This document shows, one piece after another, positions 38,657 to 46,970 of a stretch of 64,000 nucleotides of DNA (positions within the stretch are counted from its first letter, which is position 1; each line of letters opens with the position of its first letter). The DNA is from Spinacia oleracea (Eukaryota > Streptophyta > Magnoliopsida > Caryophyllales > Amaranthaceae). Below the pieces are notes generated by a model, which saw only the letters and a list, made by a program, of their open reading frames with translations, had not been told where the DNA came from and ran no database searches. The DNA lies in assembly GCF_020520425.1 (NCBI RefSeq), contig NC_079487.1, positions 84,573,141 to 84,637,140 of the forward strand. Reading direction: 5' to 3'. Both the position numbers and the translations under genes were made by a program.

Positions 38657-40037
38657 TGTTAGGTTATGATACATATGAACAACATAAATCATGCGGAAAA
38701 ACCTTAATGCCATGATACATATTAATTGCACATAATCATATAATTAGTCTAGGATGCATACACTTTGTAGCGTGCCCTCCCTACCTGCGCCCGAACCGAA
38801 CAAGAACAAATCTTTAGGACTCCAAGTGTCGTCCCTCCGTAGAAAGTCCACAGCACGTCCGGATCCGCCTTAAGATTGACCAACTAGAATCGCCCTTAAG
38901 GTACTACTTATTTTCGGCTAAATAGGGCAAGTGTTATGGCTGATTTTTCTACTTAAAAATCCTATCTTTGAATACTTGAAAACTTGTGTATAAATTTGTG
39001 AACCTAGGCACATATTTATAGGGTCATGGAAAAGGATTTAGAATCCTATTAGAATACCAATTAGTTTAATTAGAATCCCTTTAGAACTCTATTAAATAAA
39101 TTCTATCTACTAGGATTAGGATTTAATCATAGAACGAATTCTGATAGCTTTAGGATTCGTATCGCACACAACCGCACACGAGCACGAGCACCGCACAGCC
39201 CGCGCAAGCCTCGCGGCCCACGCGAGCTGCACTGCTCGCAGCCCTCGAGCATTACTCGCAGCCCATTTTGCGCGCGCGCCATGCTGGGCCTGGCCTTGTG
39301 CTGGGCCTGGCGTGGCCTTGCTGCATTGTGTTGATGCGCATGGCTTGCTGGACGCAGGCCTGGCTTCGTGTTGGGCCTTCGTCTAGCAAGTCTCGTCCGA
39401 TGCTAATTCGTACGACGCGCTTCCGATTAAATCCCGATTCCGGAATTCATTTCCGATACGAACAATATTTAATATTTCCGATTCCGGAATTCATTTCCGT
39501 TTCGAACAAATATTTAATATTTCCGTTTCCGAAATTATTTTTCCGATTCCGATAATATTTCCGATTCTGACAGTATTTCCATTTCCGGCAATATTTCCAT
39601 TTTCGATAATATTTTCCGATACGAACCATGTTTCCGTTTCCGGCAACATCTACGACTTGGATAATATTTATATTTCCGATACGATCCATATTTCCGTTTC
39701 CGGCAATATCATCGTTTCCGGAGTATTCATTTACTTGCCTTTGACGATCTTAGCTCCCACTAAAACCAAGATCCGTCGATTCCGAATATCCATAGATGGA
39801 GTATTTAATGTCATTAAATACTTGATCCGTTTACGTACTATTTGTGTGACCCTACGGGTTCAGTCAAGAGTAAGTTGTGGATTAATATCATTAATTCCAC
39901 TTGAACTGAAGCGACCTCTAGCTAGGCATTCAGCTCACTTGATCTCACTGAATTATTAACTTGTTAATTAATACTGAACCGTATTTATTAGACTTAACAT
40001 TAAATGCATACTTGGACCAAGGGCATTATTTCCTTCA
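38657..40037 (-). mobile_element. Element C 5' LTR
   Basis: 1,381 bp, from TGAAGGAAATAATGCCC at 40037 to ATAACCTAACA at 38657. The right flank is TCTTT (40038-40042), matching 17048-17052. The minisatellite has fewer units than in the other LTRs. Confidence 0.92.
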
Positions 40038-40042
40038 TCTTT

Positions 40043-40215
40043 CTCCTTGGTATTAAAACTAGAGAAGTATTTGAAGGTGGTGATTTCCAGTACAACCAAT
40101 TTGAGATTGATTTGATTGTTTGTATTGTTGATATCCTGGTATCTCTTTGGAGTTCAGAGTACTGAAAATGGAGTGCAACTGCAGCATTAGACATTTTTTC
40201 CAACAAACCAGGCAT
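40043..40215 (-). pseudogene. Gene N exon piece upstream of the element C insertion
   Basis: The minus-strand frame reads 'LQRDTRISTIQTIKSISNWL' and 'YWKSPPSNTSLVLIPRRK', then is cut by the LTR. It joins in frame to the piece at 16881-17052. CTGCAG or TTTCAG within 40145-40190 could be the acceptor. Family not recognised. Confidence 0.4.
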
Positions 40216-40355
40216 AAGTGTCAGGGTATGTATAAAATAACCTTGGAATCTTGATTTGATTTTATGGTTGCTGCTGCTTCTAAGCTTTTCTGAAAAACTT
40301 TAAGTTCAGACAAAACATCGAAAGTTCGTATTGTGTTGGTACCAACATGAAGTAA

Positions 40356-40426
40356 TACCTATTAGCTCAATTGGTAGAGCTTTGTGCCATTGCACAATGA
40401 TGTAGGTTCGAATCCTACATGGGTAA
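40356..40426 (+). tRNA. tRNA-like sequence, probably a pseudogene
   Basis: It folds as a tRNA. Acceptor TACCTAT pairs with ATGGGTA with one G-U pair, the D arm is GCTC/GAGC, and the T arm is GTAGG-TTCGAAT-CCTAC. A and B boxes (TAGCTCAATTGG, GGTTCGAATCC) are good. The anticodon arm TTGTG-CCATTG-CACAA has only six loop bases, so no anticodon can be assigned. It might be a decayed nuclear or organelle-derived tRNA. Confidence 0.4.
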
Positions 40427-40516
40427 CTCTTTGTATTTTGTTTATGATATTAGTTATCCTACTGGATTATTCTTTACTTTTTAATAAATTCTATTTATTT
40501 TTAAATTTGATCATTT

Positions 40517-41045
40517 AGAAACAATCAGCAAATTTTTGAATATTCACAAACCCAAACTTTAAATTTTAAAAAATGAGCAAAAATATTTGATCATTTGTGT
40601 AAACTATAAAAAATGAGAAAATATAATATTTGCTCATTTGTGTAAACGATAAAAAATGAGTACATTTTTTGAATGTTAAGTAATCTGAGATTTTGAAATA
40701 TTTGCTCATTTAGATACGATGAGCAAAAGTTTTGAATATTAACAAACCCAAACTATAAAATTTTATGAATGAGCAAAAATATTTGATCATTTGTGTAAAC
40801 TATAAAAAATGAGCAAAAATATTTACTTATTTGTGTAAGCTATAAAAAATGAGTAAAATTTTTTAATGTTAAATAATCTGTGATTTTAAAATATTTGTTC
40901 ATTTAGACACAATGAGAAAAAAATTTGAATATTTACAAATCCAAACTCTAAAATTTTAAAAATGAGCAAAAATATTTGCTCATTTGTGTAAACTATAAAA
41001 AATGAGCAAAAAATATTTGCTCATTTGTGTAAACTATAAAAATTG
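40517..41045. repeat. Array of short palindromic repeats (TGAGCAAA...TTTGCTCA)
   Basis: Several imperfect units of about 50-60 bases are built on AAAAATGAGCAAAAATATTT and GCTCATTTGTGTAAACTATA. Each unit can form a hairpin of TGAGCAAA with TTTGCTCA. Shorter versions occur in the dirigent pseudogene flank at about 4150-4245 and 15480-15565. Confidence 0.7.
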
Positions 41046-41675
41046 AGCAAATTGTTGTTGTTGCCTTCTTGCTGGGAGACGCGACGCGAGCAAGGCGCGC
41101 GCGGAAGGGAAAGAAAAGGGCGATGGGCGCCAAGGCTTGCGACGAGCGACACGGAGAGGACGGGCGAGCAGCAGGCTCTTGCGTGCACGTCAAGCCGAGG
41201 GAGAAAGAGAGCGAAGGGAGTGCCAGTGAGGGAAGAGAAGAAGAGAGAAAGATAGAAAGCGCGTAGAGTTTTATGTGGGGATTCGTGAGGGAGTACGACT
41301 TATTTATAGGTTTCGTATCCCTATTGGGCTAGGATCGGGGTTTTCCCTTTTGGGCTTTCAAAAAACATAAATTGTACTTTGAATAAATTGTTTGGACTTC
41401 AAAACAGAATTGGACTGGGCTTGGGTAGATTGAAACCCTTTTCTTAAAAAATACAATTTAAATTTTCCAACTTAAAATAAATTATTTTTTGTCACCGCCA
41501 TTGTCCCAACCTTTAGATTGGAAGGTGAAACCCTTTCCACTGTCAAGCGTTATATTAAACATAGAAATTTCATAATTACAAGTCTGTTAAAAATGATATG
41601 GTATAAAACTATAAATCAATGAGCCAAAATATTACAAACCATAAATCCATAATGGTCATGCTCGAATCTTTCTTA
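41046..41675. other. GC-rich island and AT-rich flank, no gene recognised
   Basis: A purine-rich GC block (41080-41265) precedes a TATA-like TTATTTATAGG near 41302. This could be the remains of an old LTR or promoter. Frames across the block are low-complexity Arg/Glu/Lys runs and match no family known to me. Confidence 0.35.
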
Positions 41676-42388
41676 GGCCCTGTTTAGTTCACCTTATTTC
41701 ATGACCTTATTACTTATTTCGGATTTAATCAGATCAGATCAGACCAGACCAGATCAGATCAGTAAAAATAAGTACAGATCAGATTAGAAAAAATAAGTTC
41801 AGATCAGATCAGACCAGATTACTATTATTATTTTTTAACTTATTTTTATTATTAGGAAAATTTAGTAATATTAATCCAAACTTCGGCCGATTTTCTTTTA
41901 TTAATCCCACCTACGACATATTTTTTAATAATCCCACCTTTACAAATCATGTCCAGATCAGAACTGATCATGTCCAAATCATGTCCAAATCAGAACTGAT
42001 CTGTACAAATCATGTCCAGATCAGAACTGATCTGTATAAATCATGTCCAGATCAGAACCGGTCTGTACAAATCATATACAGATCAGAACTTATATGTCTA
42101 GATCATAACCGATCTATCTAGATCATGTATAGGTCTATCTAATATAAGAAATAGTTAAATCATGAGCAAAGTCAAATAAATAATAACAATATTATAAATT
42201 TGTGTAACATTTATTTTACACGTAAGTCGTTTAATATTAATAAATGTAGATTTTTGTTTAAACTTAATTTTAAAGAATCAGATCATATCATATCAGATCG
42301 GATCAGAAAAAATAAGTTCATATCAGATTAGATCAGAAAAAATAAATTCAGATCAGATCAGAAAAAATAAGGTGAACTAAACAGGGCC
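41676..42388. mobile_element. Harbinger/Tourist-type MITE with GATCA pentamer arms
   Basis: Inverted termini GGCCCTGTTTAGTTCACC are followed by TTATTT on both ends, with a 3-bp target duplication TTA (41673-41675 and 42389-42391). This fits the PIF/Harbinger group. The interior lacks any transposase frame. It is made of AGATC/GATCA pentamers near both ends and units of about 30 bases, 'TCCAGATCAGAACTGATCTG', in the middle (about 41950-42080). Confidence 0.85.
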
Positions 42389-42391
42389 TTA

Positions 42392-43092
42392 ATTGTCTGG
42401 GTTATATTTAACATGATTTTTTCGTGTGTGATCTAAATATATCCAATCTGATTTGATTTGATCTTGGTCTATTTAAACTTTGGGCGTAATGTTTAGCTAA
42501 ATTATTATAAGAATATAGTTTGTTTATTGAAGTTGTTATTCACACTCTCTTGGTTCCATTAACGTTCTGTTTATTGAAGTTGTTATTCATTTCATTTCAC
42601 TTCACACATTATTTTATAGCAAAAAAAAAACCGAGAATGGTAGCTGTAGACGAGACACAATGGAACCAAGAGCTTTGTTATTCATTTCATTTCACTTCAA
42701 AGACTGAAATAAGCATGTTTTAAACACATTTCAAGAAAAGCCTGAAATAAGCATGTGCATCTCAACAAAAGCTTTGTTGCATGCGATGGATTGAAGTCAA
42801 TCAAGCTGATAGCTGCGACAATGAATTACTAGGATGGATTCTTAAGCAGTCAGACCAATCGAATACCATTTTCCACTGTTAAACTTGGAATACAATACAC
42901 ATAACAACTTGGGATACCTCACTACTACGGATTCTACTATCATTCCTTCTAAACGAACTCGCAAATTCTAGAAGTTGATACCTTAAGACATTCCCCTTGT
43001 GAAAAGGGTCTCCTAGTTTTTCAAAAAATAAATAAACACTACCTCTAGGCAAATTTCCATGGTACCCTGTATAGGTTTAACAATATAAACCC
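42392..43092. other. Intergenic, 3' flank of the NLR gene
   Basis: No gene seen. Short direct repeats (TGTTTATTGAAGTTGTTATT, twice near 42520-42590; TTCATTTCATTTCACTTCA, twice) suggest an old degraded insertion. Confidence 0.4.
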
Positions 43093-46000
43093 TCACCGTT
43101 GAAAAAGGAATGCCTCCGGGACATGTTGAATAAGCGGCCAATCCTCACCATTAGGCTTTTGACATCTTCTCTTCAGCTCTGGACATTCAATAATAAAAAG
43201 TTGTTGTAAAGCAGTGAGGTTACCAAATGATTCTGGAATTGCTGTCAATTTAGGACAATCTTTGATGGATATCTTGCGAAGCTGGGAGAGGTTCCCTATA
43301 TCCTCTGGTAAGGATTCGAGATTAGGACACTCCCGTATGTGAAGTTGTTGTAAATTAGTAAGGTTACGAAATGATTCTGGAAGTGCTATCAATTTAGGAC
43401 AATCTCCGATGCATAGCTTGTAAAGCTGGGAGAGATTCCCTATCCCCTCTGGTAAGGATTCGAGATTAGGAAGCTCCCGTATATTAAGTTGTTGAAGCAT
43501 TGTAGAACAACCAAAACTCCTTGGAAGCAGTTCCGCATTCGGGAGTCTACCCAACACCAACTCGCGTAGACTGTTCAGGACTTGCGAAACTCCTGGTGTG
43601 ACACTACTGATATTATCCCCTATACTCTCTGTAGTCGACCAACTCTTTAGTTTAGGCAAATCCCGCAAATGCAAACGCTCTAAGGCTGGAAAATATGTTG
43701 TGGCTCTTGAACAAGAGAAACCCACACTACTACTACTACTCTCAACTCCAATCTCTATGTACTCCAAAGCATGGAGGACCAAAAGATCTAACATCTTGAG
43801 ATGGGGCAATTGGCTGAAAGTCGGAAGATATTGACATCTGATGCAACCTTCAATTGTAATAGAAACAAGGTTTGGGAGCAAGCAAGGAATCTCATCTATT
43901 CCCCAACTTGGAAACCCAACACCTTTCCACTCCTGAATATGAAAGGCTTTAAGAGTACAAGGGGGTTGTAAGCATTCTATCACCTCACCAGCTCCAATAT
44001 CATGCAGAAATGACCAGTTCAATTTCAGGAAGGTAAGCTTTTTCTCCTTCAAATTAGCCAGCATAGCTTCTGCTCTCATGTTCTGCCGGCGCTTCTTAAA
44101 ATAAATCTGGCACCCTCCTACCAGATTCAGCCTGGAAAGCGCATCTAATCCGTTGTTTTTGCCCACGATGAAGTAATCCAATGTTTCGAGAGAAGCTAAC
44201 TGCCCAAATCTGCGAGGCATATCAACAAATCCACCAGAATCAATCCATATATCACCATTCACGTTCTGCATACAACACCGAAGCTGCAAGTTCCTAAGGC
44301 TGCTCAATTTATAAAAGTCTCTTGGCATCTTTATAAGGTTCTGGGAGTTGCGAAGGTCCAAAGTCTGCAAGTTCTGTAACCTAGTGATCCCAAACGGAAG
44401 AGAAGTAGAAAGGACACAAACTCTTAAGTATCTCAAGTGCTTTAGCTCTCCTATGGAATTTGGAAGTCTTTTGTAGAACCCCTCACCCAAGTCCAATGCA
44501 CGTAAGAACATCAAACTTGAGATAGTTTTATTTAAACTCGATGTAGAACCCTTTTCAAATATCCCAGTAGACAGCAAATGAGATCGCATTCGAGGAGCAG
44601 CAAGCAACCTTGATGGAGGTTTCCATAGTGAATGTTGGCCATGTTTAAAATACACGTGCCTAACATTCTCATTGATTAACTCCACAGTCCTGTCTACTAG
44701 AACGCATTCATCTCCTACCATAAGTGCCAAGTCATGCATTAAATCGTGGATTTTACATTTTGTTATTCTACCATACCAATTTCTCCTGATATCTTGAAAG
44801 AAACATCTTCTCAATAACTCCATGAAATATGCATGACCAACACCATATGGGCTCTGATTTCTACCCAATGGTTGAACAAAACCTTGAGACATCCATAGCC
44901 AAATTAGTCTCTGTACGTCAAATTCATGATCCTTAGGAAACAAAGCACAATAAGCGAAACACTGCTTTAGCTGTGATGGAAGATGGTCATAGCTCAGCTT
45001 CAAAGTTGACATAATATTGTTTTCTTTTTGTTCCATGAGTCTGAGGTCACTATCCATAAAATGCATCCATTCTTCTTCAGTGTCTTTAGTATAAAGAATG
45101 CCAGCAACAGTCCTTATAGCGAGTGGAACATTTGCACACTTGTTCACAATCTCTTTACCAATACTAGTAAGATTTGGGTTCTTCTCCTCTTGACCTTGTC
45201 TGAATGCTAAACTTCTAAACAACACCCATGACTTCTCCTCTGAAAGCCCTTTCAGTTCGTAGGGTTTAGCAGTACCCATGTTTAAAGCCACTACTTTAGA
45301 CCTCGAGGTCACAATTATTTTGCTACCCTGTTTACCACCACAGAAAAAACGCCTCAAGGAAAGCCATCTCTCACGATCCTCATCCCATACATCATCTAAA
45401 ACGATCAGGTATTTCTTGCCATTTATGGTTTCCCGAATATGAGACTGCAGCTGTTCAATGCTCAATTGGCCACAATCATGTTTAACTATGGATACATAAA
45501 CCTTCCTCACAAGCTCTTCGAAACTACAGATTTCTGAGATGCACGCCCAACATCTTAACTCAAAATGTTGTTGCACACTATTGTTATTATATACAAGCTG
45601 TGCAAGCGTAGTTTTTCCTAACCCACCAATCCCCACAATAGGGATGACAGACAATTCATTCCCAATGTTATCAGACTTTAAAAGCATCTCTAAAATCTCA
45701 TTTTTGTTTTCCTCTCTACCAATAACCTCTTCCTCCAAAACAAAAGAGTGAGTCTCTCTGCTACTCATCAGATTCAAGGAACGTTGTCCCTGAATGGAAT
45801 CCCCCCTCAGATGAAACCTATGCATATCAGATGTGATCCCCTCTAACTCTTTCATAACAAACTCAACATCTTGGGTCACTCTTGTATTCATTTTAAGGAG
45901 ACTCAACTTAGAGAACGGATAACATACCGCATTAGTCAGGCTGTTTGCAGACCTTAGCTCCATATCTTTGTCGTAAAAGGAGACTTCTTCAAATAAATCT

Positions 46001-46236
46001 TCAAATTGGTATAAAACATTTTTTAGCCTTTTCAGCCACAACTTAACCAGAGCTCCATCCTCGCCTTCGCATAGCCTCTCTGCATCAGAAAGCCGAGCTT
46101 GGATCATCATCATCGTATGCTCAAGCTCCTTCAGCTTATCTCTACCACCAAAGTAAGAAGCAACTTTTCCAGCAGCTGATTGGCCCAAGTATCCTAAAAG
46201 TCTCCCAACAAGATCAGATACAATGGAATCTGCCAT
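43093..46236 (-). CDS. CC-NBS-LRR (CNL) disease-resistance protein, RGA2-like
   Basis: One uninterrupted exon of 1,047 residues, normal for CNLs. Residues 1-150 are a coiled-coil Rx-like domain with an EDVID-type motif (LYQFEDLFEEV, about 75-85). NB-ARC: P-loop GIGGLGKTT (202-210), kinase-2 KKYLIVLDDVWDED (274-287), RNBS-B GSKIIVTSRS (304-313), GLPL variant CANVPLAI (367-374), RNBS-D CFAYCALFPKD (426-436), MHD as IHDLMHDLAL (496-505). The rest is irregular LRRs with late repeats of the type LPESFGNLTNLQQLHIRECP, ending in the usual DWPLIQHVP tail. The protein is an intracellular immune receptor acting as an ATP-dependent switch; the effector recognised is unknown. All key motifs are present, so it is probably functional. 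The start MADSIVSDLVGRLLGYLGQ is typical. It stands alone here. Confidence 0.95.
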   Translation of the reverse strand: MADSIVSDLVGRLLGYLGQSAAGKVASYFGGRDKLKELEHTMMMIQARLSDAERLCEGEDGALVKLWLKRLKNVLYQFEDLFEEVSFYDKDMELRSANSLTNAVCYPFSKLSLLKMNTRVTQDVEFVMKELEGITSDMHRFHLRGDSIQGQRSLNLMSSRETHSFVLEEEVIGREENKNEILEMLLKSDNIGNELSVIPIVGIGGLGKTTLAQLVYNNNSVQQHFELRCWACISEICSFEELVRKVYVSIVKHDCGQLSIEQLQSHIRETINGKKYLIVLDDVWDEDRERWLSLRRFFCGGKQGSKIIVTSRSKVVALNMGTAKPYELKGLSEEKSWVLFRSLAFRQGQEEKNPNLTSIGKEIVNKCANVPLAIRTVAGILYTKDTEEEWMHFMDSDLRLMEQKENNIMSTLKLSYDHLPSQLKQCFAYCALFPKDHEFDVQRLIWLWMSQGFVQPLGRNQSPYGVGHAYFMELLRRCFFQDIRRNWYGRITKCKIHDLMHDLALMVGDECVLVDRTVELINENVRHVYFKHGQHSLWKPPSRLLAAPRMRSHLLSTGIFEKGSTSSLNKTISSLMFLRALDLGEGFYKRLPNSIGELKHLRYLRVCVLSTSLPFGITRLQNLQTLDLRNSQNLIKMPRDFYKLSSLRNLQLRCCMQNVNGDIWIDSGGFVDMPRRFGQLASLETLDYFIVGKNNGLDALSRLNLVGGCQIYFKKRRQNMRAEAMLANLKEKKLTFLKLNWSFLHDIGAGEVIECLQPPCTLKAFHIQEWKGVGFPSWGIDEIPCLLPNLVSITIEGCIRCQYLPTFSQLPHLKMLDLLVLHALEYIEIGVESSSSSVGFSCSRATTYFPALERLHLRDLPKLKSWSTTESIGDNISSVTPGVSQVLNSLRELVLGRLPNAELLPRSFGCSTMLQQLNIRELPNLESLPEGIGNLSQLYKLCIGDCPKLIALPESFRNLTNLQQLHIRECPNLESLPEDIGNLSQLRKISIKDCPKLTAIPESFGNLTALQQLFIIECPELKRRCQKPNGEDWPLIQHVPEAFLFQR

Positions 46237-46970
46237 TTCAAACTCTTTTAACTCACTTCTCCTCTACTTTTGGCTGGTGAATCACTCAAAACTCTGAGAA
46301 AACGATAAGGGTGAACTTGTTGTAGGATATGATTTTAATGGTGTACTTGGTACATTTAGTCTAATCTTTAAACTGAAAATTCAAAGATGATCGATGGAGG
46401 TGGGGGCAGCATTGACTTAGTATGAAAATTCTACCACTTTCCAAACAATTTCATGGCCCCTTCCTTTTTCACAATTATTGCAAAATGTCGAATAAAAAGA
46501 CAGTTGCTGCAGCATTTGCAAATACGGAGTAGCAATTAGTTCACGAAACGTATTCATCAAGGTATGTGCTACTTAATTACATCACATTGTAAGAAATAAA
46601 AACTCATGTAAATGGAATGATTTATGGTTATCAAACAAGAGTCTGAACCGGAGAAATGTACAAAAAAAAACTCACTTGTGAAGGATGTTCACGAAAATAG
46701 ATTTAATGATGTTAGGACTTAGGAGGTGGAATTTCAAGCATCTTAAGTATCAGAGTTCATTTTTCTAAGTGAATCTCCCCTCCTCCAACATCAACACACA
46801 TCCTATGCGGCAAGTGCTCGTATATTATCCAGTATCTAGGTCCATGAACAGACGGAATATTTCCGATGGTTTAAGAGAATGCTGAAAGCAATACAGCTGA
46901 GGCCAACGATCCAAAAAAATTGGTGCAGCGGCGCAGCTTGTCTGCGTCCTCTCTTTGCTGAGGAAGAGCA
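46237..46970. other. Intergenic between the NLR start and the PLD-like stop
   Basis: Serves as the upstream region of the NLR gene (minus strand) and the 3' region of the PLD-like gene. No further gene, repeat or clear promoter element stands out. Confidence 0.4.

Larger units (their letters stand above)
17053..40037 (-). mobile_element. Nested Copia composite: element C with B and a CACTA element inside
   Basis: The outer boundaries are LTR termini flanked by TCTTT (17048-17052 and 40038-40042). Reading the minus strand: LTR (40037-38657), PBS, leader C interrupted by a CACTA element (36371-31131), gag-pol C (30777-27297), then abruptly a complete LTR (27296-25898), PBS, leader and gag-pol B (23252-19313), 3' UTR and the outer LTR (18448-17053). 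Element C has lost the end of RNase H, its 3' UTR and a separate 3' LTR. The simplest account is that B jumped into the RNase H region of C and that B's and C's 3' LTRs then recombined, deleting what lay between. Confidence 0.85.

Noticed and set aside
17053-40037. Unequal crossing-over between LTRs of one element as the origin of the three-LTR structure
   Set aside because: The middle LTR is much more diverged than the outer ones, and its exact end abuts RNase H codons rather than a polypurine tract. Nested insertion followed by LTR recombination fits better.
41043-41266. Charged frames in the purine-rich GC block
   Set aside because: Low-complexity Arg/Glu/Lys translations in more than one frame, with no start context or neighbouring exons.
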